A stretch of 64,000 bases of DNA from an uncultured Pelagibacteraceae bacterium (GTDB lineage Bacteria; Pseudomonadota; Alphaproteobacteria; Pelagibacterales; Pelagibacteraceae), in the NCBI GenBank assembly GCA_902623395.1, contig CACNTN010000001.1:62001-126000 (forward strand). The letters are read 5' to 3'. The notes below the pieces were generated by a model. It was given only the letters and a program-made list of their open reading frames with translations, did no database searches and had not been told where the DNA came from. Position numbers and translations under genes: made by a program. This document shows, one piece after another, positions 46,556 through 55,350 of this stretch. Within the stretch, counting starts at the first letter, position 1. Each line of letters starts with the position of its first letter.

Positions 46556-47532
46556 TGATGAAAAAAAATTATATAGAGTTAGCAAAAAAAGCTGCAAATA
46601 TTCAGATAAATGAATTAAAAAAAGTTAAAAAAGTTTTTAATAATTCTTTTGCAAAAGCTGTGGATCTGATTTTAAACTGTAAAGGTAAAGTAATTTTTGC
46701 AGGAATTGGAAAATCAGGATTAATTGCAAGAAAAGTTTCAGCTACATTTTCAAGTGTAGGTATTCCAAGTTTTTTTTGCCACCCCTCAGAGGCATTACAT
46801 GGAGACTTAGGTCAAATTGAAAAAAAAGATATCCTTATAATTTTTTCTTATTCAGGTAATACTTCTGAACTCACTAATATGTTAAAATACGCAAATCGTT
46901 ATAGAATTAAAATTATTGGAGTTGCGTCTAAATCAGATAGTATTCTACTTAAAGCTAGCGATATCAAAATTAATCTTCCGAAAGTAAAAGAGTCAGATAT
47001 TACTGGAATGGTGCCGACATCAAGTACCTCAATATCTTTATTGATTGGTGATTGTTTAGCAACAACGGTAATGCAACAAAAAAAATTTTCTAAAGATAAG
47101 TTTAAAATATTTCATCCTGGAGGGAACATCGGAAATTCTTTATTACTCGCAAAAGATATTATGGTCGTAGGTGGTAAGATGCCTGTAATTAATTATAACA
47201 AAAGTTTTAAGGAAGCTCTAAAGATTATGAATCAAAAAAAACTAGGTATTGTAGTAATTATAAAAAATAAGTTTATTAAAGGAATGCTAACAGATGGTGA
47301 TCTCAGAAGAGAACTAAAAAGAATTAGTAATAAAGAAAGTTTAAATAAGTATATGAGTAAAAGCCCGTACTCAGTTAATATTAATATGCCTGCTTCAAAA
47401 GCCTTAGCTATTATGAATGAAAAAAAGATTACAAGTTTACTAGTAGTAAGTGATAAAGACTTAAATAAGAAGAACAAAAAACTTTTAGGAATTATACATA
47501 TTCATTCTTTATTACAAAATGGAATAAAATGA
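46555..47532 (+). CDS. kdsD: arabinose-5-phosphate isomerase (KpsF/GutQ family)
   Basis: 325-residue isomerase converting ribulose-5-phosphate to arabinose-5-phosphate, the first step to KDO. An N-terminal SIS domain (IFAGIGKSGLIARKVSATFSS, CHPSEALHGDLGQI, IFSYSGNTSEL) is followed by two CBS domains from about residue 205 (MVVGGKMPVI, GIVVIIKNKFIKGMLTDGDLRREL). Two start ATGs are adjacent (46555, 46558). It overlaps lptC by four bases. It provides the KDO precursor used by kdsB and waaA elsewhere in the window. Confidence 0.95.
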   Translation: MMKKNYIELAKKAANIQINELKKVKKVFNNSFAKAVDLILNCKGKVIFAGIGKSGLIARKVSATFSSVGIPSFFCHPSEALHGDLGQIEKKDILIIFSYSGNTSELTNMLKYANRYRIKIIGVASKSDSILLKASDIKINLPKVKESDITGMVPTSSTSISLLIGDCLATTVMQQKKFSKDKFKIFHPGGNIGNSLLLAKDIMVVGGKMPVINYNKSFKEALKIMNQKKLGIVVIIKNKFIKGMLTDGDLRRELKRISNKESLNKYMSKSPYSVNINMPASKALAIMNEKKITSLLVVSDKDLNKKNKKLLGIIHIHSLLQNGIK

Positions 47533-48134
47533 TTATAAGAAAAAATAAAATTAAATTAATTCAATTTTTTCTACTATTTGTTGCAATATCTTTAATTTTA
47601 TTCACTTACTCAAAGTTAAGAATTACTTCATCAGAAAAAATACTTTCGAAGGAAACTAAAGCTGTTATTGATGAAAAACTTAAAAATAGAGACGAATCTG
47701 GTGATACTTTTTTCAATGTAAAATATTCTGGTATAGATTTAAATGGCAATAGATACACATTAAATGCTGAGGAGGCTAATAATGATAAATTTGATAATGA
47801 ATTAGTAAATTTAAAATATGTTAAAGCAGTTTTTTATTTTAAAAATGATAAAACTTTATATGTTTCATCAAACTATGGATTGTATAACAATAAAACCTTA
47901 GATATAATTTTCAACGAGAAAGTTGTAGGCGAATATGAAGGAAGTGAGTTGTTTGCTGGAAAAGCAGAATATTATAATTCTAAAAATTTTCTAATTATAT
48001 CAGAAAATGTTAGAATGAAAGATATTAGAGGAACAATATTGGCTGAAAAGTTAATATTTGATATTAAAAAAAATAAATTAAATATTAGTTCTTCTGATGA
48101 TAAAAAAATTAATGCTAATATAAATTATAAATGA
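47529..48134 (+). CDS. lptC: LPS export protein LptC
   Basis: 201-residue bitopic protein: one N-terminal membrane helix (about residues 10-27) and a periplasmic beta-jellyroll with repeated short strands (GIDLNGNRYTLNAEEANND, LYVSSNYGLYNN, GSELFAGKAEYYNS). It matches LptC, which receives LPS from the LptBFG transporter. Both ends overlap its neighbours by four bases (ATGA). The usual lptA between lptC and lptB is absent. Confidence 0.85.
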   Translation: MIIRKNKIKLIQFFLLFVAISLILFTYSKLRITSSEKILSKETKAVIDEKLKNRDESGDTFFNVKYSGIDLNGNRYTLNAEEANNDKFDNELVNLKYVKAVFYFKNDKTLYVSSNYGLYNNKTLDIIFNEKVVGEYEGSELFAGKAEYYNSKNFLIISENVRMKDIRGTILAEKLIFDIKKNKLNISSSDDKKINANINYK

Positions 48135-48886
48135 AAAAAACTTTTAGGATTTTAAAATTTAAAAAAGATAAACCAATTTTTGAGATTAAAGATATAAATA
48201 AATCATTTGACGGGAGACCTGTACTTAAAAAACTTTCATTAAGAGTTTTTCCTGGCGAATGTGTAGGTATATTAGGTCCGAATGGCTGTGGAAAAACAAC
48301 TTTATTTTCCATGTGTATTGGAGAGCAAAAAATTGATGGAGGTAAAATTTATCTTAACGGTAATGCTATAGAAACTATTCCAACTCATTTACGTGCAAAA
48401 GAGGGTTTAGGATACTTACCTCAACAGAGAAGTGTTTTTAATATGACTGTCTATGACAATGTGATGGGTATTGCGCAAATTTCAATAAAAGGTGCTCAAG
48501 AGCAAAAAAGTATCACAGAAAAAATTTTAGATGAGTTTAACTTACAACATCTAAGAAGTTTAAGTGCTTCTGTTTTATCCGGTGGTGAAGTAAAAAGATT
48601 AATGATGGCTAGAGTGATGATAAATAAACCGAAAATAGTTTTACTTGATGAACCGCTAGCAGCTTTGGATCCACTAGTTATTCAAGATATTCAAAAATAT
48701 ATAATGAAAATTCAGTCCAGCGGAACTGCAATTTTGATAACAGACCATAATGTTAAAAATTTATTCGATATAACAGATCGTAGTTACGTTCTTGGAGAAA
48801 ATACTGTAATTGCTGAAGGTACATCAAGAGAATTACTCAAGTCAACAAAAGCCATTAAGCACTATTTTGGAAATAATTTTTCCTAA
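48131..48886 (+). CDS. lptB: LPS export ABC transporter, ATP-binding protein
   Basis: 251-residue ATPase of the LPS transporter. Walker A GPNGCGKTTLFSMCIGEQ, Q-loop LGYLPQQRSVFNMTVYDNV, signature LSGGEVKRLMMARVMI, Walker B IVLLDEPLAALDPL, switch His ITDHNV. The LPQ and FNMTV stretch is typical of LptB. It overlaps lptC and is followed by aroA. It has a short Lys-rich N-terminal extension before the first strand. Confidence 0.95.
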   Translation: MKKTFRILKFKKDKPIFEIKDINKSFDGRPVLKKLSLRVFPGECVGILGPNGCGKTTLFSMCIGEQKIDGGKIYLNGNAIETIPTHLRAKEGLGYLPQQRSVFNMTVYDNVMGIAQISIKGAQEQKSITEKILDEFNLQHLRSLSASVLSGGEVKRLMMARVMINKPKIVLLDEPLAALDPLVIQDIQKYIMKIQSSGTAILITDHNVKNLFDITDRSYVLGENTVIAEGTSRELLKSTKAIKHYFGNNFS

Positions 48887-48891
48887 AACAA

Positions 48892-50235
48892 ATGCTGCAG
48901 AAAAGTTTTAATGTTATTATTAACCAAAAAATTTCTAATTTTAAAAAATCTATAATAGTTGATGCTGACAAGTCTACCTCTATAAGAATATTATTGATTG
49001 GAGCAATAAGTGAGGGCATTTCATCTGTTGAAAATATTTTAGAGTCAGATGATGTCTTGTCTGCTATAAAATGTTTAAGAAAATTAGGTGTAAAAATCGT
49101 TAAAAGAAATAATTTACACTACATTTATGGAAAAGGCCTTGGTTCACTTGTAGCTAAAAAGAATATTTCATTAGATTTTGGTAACTCTGGTACACTTGCG
49201 AGATTATTAATGGGTTTGCTATCAACTAATCCAGATATTAATTTAAGCTTAACTGGTGATAATTCTTTAAAAAAAAGGAGTATGAAAAAATTAATTTTAC
49301 TCATGTCAGAATTTGGAGCAACATTTAAACCTAGCAAAAAGTTTAATTTTCCTTTCAGAATTATATCTTCTAAATTCCCGATAGGAATTGATTATGAGTC
49401 AGGCGTTTCAGCTCAATTAAAGAGTGCTGTTATTTTTGCTGGATTAAATTCTTTTGGAGTTACAAAAATTTTGGAAAAAAAGAAAAGCAGAGATCACACA
49501 GAAAACATGTTATTAAAAAATAATGAAGTAATTAAAATTATAAATAAGAAAAATAAATTAATTATAATAAATGGAAAAAGAAAATTAAATTCGTTAAAAA
49601 TAAGTGTTCCAGGCGACCCATCATCTGGAGCATTTTTCTCCGCTTTAACAATTCTTAAAAAGAATTCATCTATGAAAATTACAAATATAGGCCTAAACCC
49701 AACTAGAATTGGATTTTATAAATTATTGAAAAAGCATGGAGCAAAGATTAATTTCAAAAATATTAAGCAAAGCAATAATGAATTATATGGTGATATTCAT
49801 GTAAAATATTCCAATTTGAAACCAATTAAAGCCTCTAAAGATTATTATGTAAATTCTACAGATGAATATCCAATACTGTTTGTGATTGCTGCACTTACAA
49901 AGGGAGTTTCAAAATTTAAAGGAATAGGTGATTTAGTTAATAAAGAAAGTAATAGAATACTAGAGATGCAAAAAATTCTTAGTCAAGTAGGTATTAAAAG
50001 CGTATCTACAAAAGATGAATTAAAAATTTTTGGAAAAGAATTTATAGACCCAAGTAAAAAAAAAATAATTGTTAAAAATTTAGGTGACCATAGAATTTGT
50101 ATGTCTGCATTTGTTTTATCTGTTTTGACAGGAGTAAAAGCGAAAATAAATAGTTTTGAAACCGTTTTTACATCATCGCCATCATTTTTAAAAATTATGA
50201 AAAATATTGGAGCCAAATTTGAAATACAAAAGTAG
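48892..50235 (+). CDS. aroA: 3-phosphoshikimate 1-carboxyvinyltransferase (EPSP synthase)
   Basis: 447-residue EPSP synthase of the shikimate pathway. It shows DADKSTSIRILLIGAISEG (normally GDKSISHR), DFGNSGTLARLLMGLL, LTGDNSLKKRSMKKLI, SAQLKSAVIFAGLNS, RDHTENML, VPGDPSSGAFF and GDHRICMSAFVLS. The phosphoenolpyruvate-binding KESDR motif is KESNR here. The 3' end overlaps cmk by up to 29 bases, depending on the cmk start. The order aroA-cmk-rpsA is conserved in Proteobacteria. Confidence 0.95.
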   Translation: MLQKSFNVIINQKISNFKKSIIVDADKSTSIRILLIGAISEGISSVENILESDDVLSAIKCLRKLGVKIVKRNNLHYIYGKGLGSLVAKKNISLDFGNSGTLARLLMGLLSTNPDINLSLTGDNSLKKRSMKKLILLMSEFGATFKPSKKFNFPFRIISSKFPIGIDYESGVSAQLKSAVIFAGLNSFGVTKILEKKKSRDHTENMLLKNNEVIKIINKKNKLIIINGKRKLNSLKISVPGDPSSGAFFSALTILKKNSSMKITNIGLNPTRIGFYKLLKKHGAKINFKNIKQSNNELYGDIHVKYSNLKPIKASKDYYVNSTDEYPILFVIAALTKGVSKFKGIGDLVNKESNRILEMQKILSQVGIKSVSTKDELKIFGKEFIDPSKKKIIVKNLGDHRICMSAFVLSVLTGVKAKINSFETVFTSSPSFLKIMKNIGAKFEIQK

Positions 50236-50875
50236 TTCAATTCAAATTTCTTGTGATGGAGGCGCCGCAACTGGAAAATCTACTGGTGCAAAGATGATTT
50301 CAAAAAAATATAATTTAAAATTTTTATCTTCGGGCCTTCTATATAGATATGCAAGTTATTTACTGATAAAATATAAACCAAAAAATAAAATAATTTTTTT
50401 AAAAAAAAAATTTAAAGTTTTAAACTATAAAAAGCTTAATTATATAAATTTACATACTCCCAAAATATCAGAATTTAGTTCTATAATTGCAAAAGATAAT
50501 AGGGTAAGGAATATTTTAAAAAATTTTCAAGTTAAATTTTCTATTAAGAATAAAAATTGCTGTATAGAAGGCAGAGATATATCAACAAAAATACTACCAA
50601 ATTCTGATATAAAATTTTTTTTTAAATGCAATCTTAAAATAGCGGCATCAAGAAGATATCTAGAATTAAAAAAATACAATCCTAAAACAAATTTAAAAGA
50701 TGTCAAAAAAGCCCTTAGAATAAGAAATATTTTAGATACGAAAAGAAAATACTCCCCTTTACTTAAACATCGAAATTCGATAGAAATCGACACCGGAAAA
50801 TTAAGTAAATCAGCGGTTTTATCTAAAATGTCCCGGTTCGTTGATAAAGTTTTAAAACAAAAATATGAAGGCTGA
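50207..50875 (+). CDS. cmk: cytidylate kinase
   Basis: 222-residue CMP/dCMP kinase. The P-loop is DGGAATGKST, a variant of the family GPSGAGKGT. Other markers are FLSSGLLYRYAS, the CMP-binding IEGRDISTKILPNSDIKFFF and the lid-region Arg cluster in RNILDTKRKYSPL. No ATG is near; the frame opens with a TTG at 50207 and a second TTG at 50219 would leave the usual eight residues before the first strand, so the start is uncertain. It overlaps aroA and rpsA. Confidence 0.9.
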   Translation: MEPNLKYKSSSIQISCDGGAATGKSTGAKMISKKYNLKFLSSGLLYRYASYLLIKYKPKNKIIFLKKKFKVLNYKKLNYINLHTPKISEFSSIIAKDNRVRNILKNFQVKFSIKNKNCCIEGRDISTKILPNSDIKFFFKCNLKIAASRRYLELKKYNPKTNLKDVKKALRIRNILDTKRKYSPLLKHRNSIEIDTGKLSKSAVLSKMSRFVDKVLKQKYEG

Positions 50876-52586
50876 ACAAAATTTAAAAGAAACATCTCCT
50901 CTTCAAAAAGAGTTCCAAAATTTATTGGATCAAGATTTCAAAGATAGAAAACTTAAAGAAAACGAAATTATTAACGCTACAATTACTGAAATTACCAAAA
51001 ATTTTGTGGTAGTCGATTGCAAAGCAAAAATGGAAGGGATGATTCCAATTGATGAATTCAAAGAAAACGATGAATTAACTAAAATAAAAGTTGGTTCTAA
51101 AATAGAGGTCTATCTTGAAAGAATAGAGAGTTTCAAAGGAGAAATAATAGTATCAAGAGAAAAAGCAAAAAAATTAAAAGCCTGGAAAAAAATGGAGAAG
51201 GTTTTTGAAACTAAAGAGGAGATGACTGGATACATTACTGGCAAAGTCAAAGGTGGCTTTATTGCTAATGTGGAAGGCCTACCTTGTTTTATGCCATCAT
51301 CTCAAATTGATGTAAGACCTCTTAAAAAAATAGATCATCTGTTAAACACACCTGTAAAAGTTATTGCTACAAGACTAGATAAAAGTAGAGGAAACGTTTG
51401 TGTTTCAAGACGAGCAGTCCTAGAAAAAAATAAAAACGCAGAAATTTCCCAAGCATTAAAAAATATAAATGAAGGAGATATTATTAACGATGCTATCGTT
51501 AAAGCTACTACAGATTGGGGCATTTTTTTAGACATTAATGGAATTGATGCCTTGCTACATGTCTCCGACTTAAGCCACGGAAGAGTTAAAAAACCTGGTG
51601 ACTTAGTTTCAATTGGACAAAAATTAAAAGTTAAAATAACAAAAATTGATAATAAGACGAACAGAGTGTCTGCTTCGGTTAAAGCATTAACTGAGGATCC
51701 ATATGAAAATATTGAGAAAAAATATAAGATTGGTGAGATATATAGCGGCGTAGTTACAAAGATAATGGACTATGGCTGTTTTGTAAAAATAGAAGATGGT
51801 ATAGAGGGGTTGATACATAATTCAGAATTAGACTGGACTAATAGAAACATTAAACCTAGTAAAATTTTATCTGTATCACAAAATATAAAATTTAAAATTT
51901 CAAATATTGATAAAGAAGCTAAGAGGATTTCACTATCTTATAAAGCTACGTTGGATAATCCTTGGGATAAAATAAAAGATAAAATTGGACAAGAAACAAA
52001 AATAAAAATTTTAAATATAACTGATAAAGCAATATTCGGTGAGCTTAATGAATTAAAACTTTCTGGAATGTTGCATTATAAAGAAATTTCATATCAGGAA
52101 AATCCTGAAGATCTAAAAAAATACAAAAAGAACGATGTTATCAAAGTAAAAATAATAGAAATTAAAGATGATAAAATAAGATTTTCTATTAGGGCTCTAG
52201 AAAAAGATCCTCTCGACTGGTTTAAAGATAACAAAAGAAAAGTTGGAGATGTCATAACAACAAGAGTTCATGAAGTTTTAAAAACTGGAGTGAAAGTATC
52301 TGTAGATAAAGAAAAAAAATTAATTGTGTTAATTAAAAAAACAGATTTAGCTAAAGAAACATCTGATGCAAGACCTGAGGTATTTTCACCCGGTAACGCT
52401 CTTGACGCAAAAATTACTGAACTAGATCTAGAGAAAAGAAGAGTAAGATTAAGTGTTAAAGCTGCGCAAATAGATGAAGAAAAATCATTAATTGCTAAAT
52501 TTGGTGAGGGTGCCACTAAATCAGGTGCTACACTTAAAGGTATTTTTGAAAAAGCAATTGGAAAAAAAAATAAAAAAGAAAAATAA
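50865..52586 (+). CDS. rpsA: 30S ribosomal protein S1
   Basis: 573-residue S1 with six S1/OB repeats. Examples are GEIIVSREKAKKLKAW, GFIANVEGLPCFMPSSQID, WGIFLDINGIDALLHVSDLSHG, YGCFVKIEDGIEGLIHNSELDW and VEIDxVRLSVKA-type ends. S1 helps 30S subunits bind mRNAs, which matters in a genome where many starts here lack a Shine-Dalgarno sequence. It starts within the last codons of cmk and is followed immediately by ihfB. Confidence 0.97.
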   Translation: MKAEQNLKETSPLQKEFQNLLDQDFKDRKLKENEIINATITEITKNFVVVDCKAKMEGMIPIDEFKENDELTKIKVGSKIEVYLERIESFKGEIIVSREKAKKLKAWKKMEKVFETKEEMTGYITGKVKGGFIANVEGLPCFMPSSQIDVRPLKKIDHLLNTPVKVIATRLDKSRGNVCVSRRAVLEKNKNAEISQALKNINEGDIINDAIVKATTDWGIFLDINGIDALLHVSDLSHGRVKKPGDLVSIGQKLKVKITKIDNKTNRVSASVKALTEDPYENIEKKYKIGEIYSGVVTKIMDYGCFVKIEDGIEGLIHNSELDWTNRNIKPSKILSVSQNIKFKISNIDKEAKRISLSYKATLDNPWDKIKDKIGQETKIKILNITDKAIFGELNELKLSGMLHYKEISYQENPEDLKKYKKNDVIKVKIIEIKDDKIRFSIRALEKDPLDWFKDNKRKVGDVITTRVHEVLKTGVKVSVDKEKKLIVLIKKTDLAKETSDARPEVFSPGNALDAKITELDLEKRRVRLSVKAAQIDEEKSLIAKFGEGATKSGATLKGIFEKAIGKKNKKEK

Positions 52587-52868
52587 TTGTCTCGTAAAAA
52601 GCTAATAAATCAGCTTAAAGAAAAAAACCCCCAACTTAATCAATCTCAAATAGAAACTATTCTAGATACATTCTCTGAGAGTGTTTTTAGGGCTTTAAAA
52701 AATAATAATTCAGTAGAAATAAGAGGGTTAGGTAAATGGTATTTAAAAAAATTGAAAGAAAATTTTAATGCAAGAAATCCCTCTACTAACGAGTTAATTT
52801 ATAAGCCTGAACGTGTTAAGGTCAGGTTTAGAGCTTCGAAAAATTTGAAAAAAATCATAAATGAGTAA
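52587..52868 (+). CDS. ihfB: integration host factor beta-like DNA-binding protein
   Basis: 93-residue HU/IHF family protein: SRKKLINQLKEKNPQLNQSQ, GLGKWYLKKLKENFNARNPST (the arm region with the NP intercalation motif) and VRFRASKNLKKIIN. Position directly after rpsA is typical for ihfB. The start is a TTG on the base after the rpsA stop; no ATG exists nearby and the family N-terminus begins exactly here. It overlaps pyrF by 8 bases. Confidence 0.9.
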   Translation: MSRKKLINQLKEKNPQLNQSQIETILDTFSESVFRALKNNNSVEIRGLGKWYLKKLKENFNARNPSTNELIYKPERVKVRFRASKNLKKIINE

Positions 52869-53526
52869 AATTAAAAAAATATTTATAGCGTGCGACACTA
52901 CTAACCCAAAAAAGGTAAGAAAAATTATTAACCAATCAAGAACAAATAAAATTATAATAGGTTACAAATTTGGTCTAGAATTTATGAATTCTAAACAGGG
53001 AAGACAATTTATCTCTAAGCTGAGGAATAAAATTATTTTTGTTGATTTAAAATTAAATGACACTGTTAATACTATGGTTTCAACAGTAAAAGCTTTGCGA
53101 GATTTGAAAATAAATTATCTTACAGTTCATATTTCTTCAGGTTTAGCATCTTTAAAAGCAGTTAAAAAAATTTCAGGAAAAATGAAAATTGTAGGTGTAA
53201 CAACTTTAACATCATTAAATAATAAAGATTTGAAATTAATTGGATATAATAGATCTATAAAAAATTTAGTAGCTCACCAAGCTAAACTCGCAAAAAAAGT
53301 ATCTTTAGATGCTTTGGTTTGCAGTCCATATGAAGTAAGCACTGTGAGAAAAATTTTCAAAAAGGAAATAATCACTCCTGGTGTTCAAATTGGTAAAAAA
53401 AATTATGATCAAAAACGTTCTATGGAAGCTAAAAAAGTTAAATCTGATTGGTTAGTAATAGGACGTGCAATTACTCGTGGTAATATTAAAAAAAATATAC
53501 AAAATCTTACAAAAAAATTAAAATAA
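52861..53526 (+). CDS. pyrF: orotidine 5'-phosphate decarboxylase
   Basis: 221-residue OMP decarboxylase, the last step of UMP synthesis. IFIACDTTNP at the N-terminus and the catalytic Lys/Asp array IFVDLKLNDTVNTM (family DxKxxDI, here D-L-K-L-N-D) are present, along with LTVHISSGLASLKA and LVIGRAITRG at the phosphate site. It stands in the ihfB-pyrF-trpF order typical of alphaproteobacteria and overlaps trpF as TAATG. The sequence is quite diverged and Lys-rich. Confidence 0.93.
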   Translation: MSKIKKIFIACDTTNPKKVRKIINQSRTNKIIIGYKFGLEFMNSKQGRQFISKLRNKIIFVDLKLNDTVNTMVSTVKALRDLKINYLTVHISSGLASLKAVKKISGKMKIVGVTTLTSLNNKDLKLIGYNRSIKNLVAHQAKLAKKVSLDALVCSPYEVSTVRKIFKKEIITPGVQIGKKNYDQKRSMEAKKVKSDWLVIGRAITRGNIKKNIQNLTKKLK

Positions 53527-54143
53527 TGAAAATAAAAATTTGTGGTTTAAATCCAACCAGAGATGTTCAATTATGTATTGATCTCAAGATAAATTATTTA
53601 GGATTTGTATTTTATGAAAAATCTCCTCGTAATTTAAATATAAGAGATATTGAAGTTCTTTCTAGTTACAAAAGAGAAAATTCTGCATTTGTCGCGGTAA
53701 CAGTAAACCCAAGTGATGCTTTTATCAAAAAAAATCTTAAAGGCAATTTTGACTTTATTCAGTTACACGGAACAGAAACAAAAGAAAGAGTAACGGAAAT
53801 TAAGAATATGGGTTTTAAAATTATAAAAGCGATTAAGGTTAAAAAGGAAATAAATATAGATGAGTATAAAAAATTTAATAATGCTGATATAATATTATTT
53901 GATACGCCAGGTATGGAAAAATCTTTGGAATTTCCGAAAAATCTTATTGCTAAACTTCCTTTGGGAGAAAAATATGCTCTAGCAGGTTCAATCTCAGAAG
54001 ATAATATAGCAAAAATTAATAAATTAGGGGTTAATTTTTTTGATTTATCATCTAGTTTAGAAAGTCAATTAGGTTACAAAGATCATCTTAAAATTAAAAG
54101 ATTTGTAAATAAAATAAATGAAATTAAAAATAAAAAAAAATAA
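53526..54143 (+). CDS. trpF: phosphoribosylanthranilate isomerase
   Basis: 205-residue TIM-barrel isomerase of tryptophan synthesis. The catalytic Cys lies in KICGLNP and the catalytic Asp in IILFDTPG; also GFVFYEKSPRNL, QLHGTETKE and FDLSSSLESQLGYKD, which replaces the usual DVSSGVE. The 3' end overlaps trpB by 26 bases. Substitutions in several motifs parallel those in the neighbouring trpB and trpA. Confidence 0.92.
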   Translation: MKIKICGLNPTRDVQLCIDLKINYLGFVFYEKSPRNLNIRDIEVLSSYKRENSAFVAVTVNPSDAFIKKNLKGNFDFIQLHGTETKERVTEIKNMGFKIIKAIKVKKEINIDEYKKFNNADIILFDTPGMEKSLEFPKNLIAKLPLGEKYALAGSISEDNIAKINKLGVNFFDLSSSLESQLGYKDHLKIKRFVNKINEIKNKKK

Positions 54144-55350
54144 ACTTCTGATAGACCAACATGATAAAAATTTTATGTATGGCGGTAAGTTTGGTGGTAA
54201 TTTTATACCTGAAACACTAAAAAAACCAATAGACGATTTAACAATACTATTTTCAAAATTGAGAAATAACAAAAAATTTCTTAAAGAGAGAGATAATTAT
54301 TTTAAAAATTTTATAGGCTCGCCAACGCCTTTTATAAAATTAGAAAATTTAACTGATCACCTTGGGGGAGCACAAATTTATGCCAAAGTGGTATCAGAAG
54401 CTAACGGTGGAGCTCATAAAATTTATAATGCTACCGTTCATTGTTTGATAGCTAAAAGAGCAAGAAAAAAATATATAGTTGGTGATACTGGAGCAGGTTA
54501 TGCTGGCAAAATGCTTTCAATGGCAGCTAAGAAATTTGGTTTAAAATGTAAAATTTTTATGGGTGCCAAAGATATCAAAAGACAAAGGCCTAACGTTGAA
54601 GCAATGAAAAAAAATGGAGCAGAAATAGTCCCTGTAACTACAGGCAGCCAAACACTTGTGGACGCTGTTAGTGAATGTATGAGATACTGGGTCTCAAATT
54701 GTGACACAACACATATGTGCGTTGGCTCGACAGTTGGTCCCAATATTTTTATAAAGATTTGTGCTTGGAGTACGGCTCAAATATCAAGAGAATTAATTAA
54801 ACAAGTGCTAGAAGAATTTGGTAAGATACCTGATAATTTAAAATTAATTAATTGTGTTGGAGGTGGAAGTTCTGCAGCAGGATTCTGGAACGAATTCATG
54901 GACACCCATGCTCAATTCATTGGAGTAGAAGCAGGAGGTCCAAAAAAAAGTAAACTACATGCTGCACCTTTAACTAATGGATCTAAAATTGGAATCCTTC
55001 ATGGAGCCGCACAATATGTTATACAAAACAAAGAAGGACAAATAGGATCAACGGAGTCAATTTCTGCAGGTCTTGATTACCCAGGAATTTCTCCTTTACA
55101 TTGCTTTCTTAAAGATACAAAAAGAGCAAGGTACACGTCCGCAAGTGATGAGGAAGCACTTAAAGCTTATCAGTTGGTCTCTAAACTTGAAAATATTTCT
55201 CCTTCACTTGAACCTTCTCATGCCTTTGCAGAAGCAATTAAACTAGCTCCTAAATTAAAATCATCTGAGATTATAATTGTAAACTCTTGCGGAGATAGTG
55301 TTAAAGATAAAGATATTATAAAGCTCAAACTAGGATCGTATATAAGATGA
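54118..55350 (+). CDS. trpB: tryptophan synthase beta chain, divergent active site
   Basis: 410-residue fold-type II PLP enzyme that joins indole to serine. The PLP lysine is Lys101 in GGAHK, and the phosphate loop is CVGGGSSAAG. Compared with Salmonella TrpB by direct alignment, Glu109 of AETGAGQHG is Asp123 (GDTGAGYAG), Gln114-His115 are Tyr128-Ala129, Lys167 is Val181 and Ser377 is Cys391. Asp305 (SAGLDYP) and Glu350 (SLE) are kept. It lies in the trpF-trpB-trpA operon with overlaps on both sides, so it is expected to be the operon's tryptophan synthase, but the active site is unusual and another beta-replacement reaction cannot be excluded. Confidence 0.88.
   Translation: MKLKIKKNKLLIDQHDKNFMYGGKFGGNFIPETLKKPIDDLTILFSKLRNNKKFLKERDNYFKNFIGSPTPFIKLENLTDHLGGAQIYAKVVSEANGGAHKIYNATVHCLIAKRARKKYIVGDTGAGYAGKMLSMAAKKFGLKCKIFMGAKDIKRQRPNVEAMKKNGAEIVPVTTGSQTLVDAVSECMRYWVSNCDTTHMCVGSTVGPNIFIKICAWSTAQISRELIKQVLEEFGKIPDNLKLINCVGGGSSAAGFWNEFMDTHAQFIGVEAGGPKKSKLHAAPLTNGSKIGILHGAAQYVIQNKEGQIGSTESISAGLDYPGISPLHCFLKDTKRARYTSASDEEALKAYQLVSKLENISPSLEPSHAFAEAIKLAPKLKSSEIIIVNSCGDSVKDKDIIKLKLGSYIR

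Noticed and set aside
55075..55080. Possible loss of TrpB Asp305
   Set aside because: Counting the Salmonella sequence places Asp305 in SAGLD, which is conserved here as Asp320.
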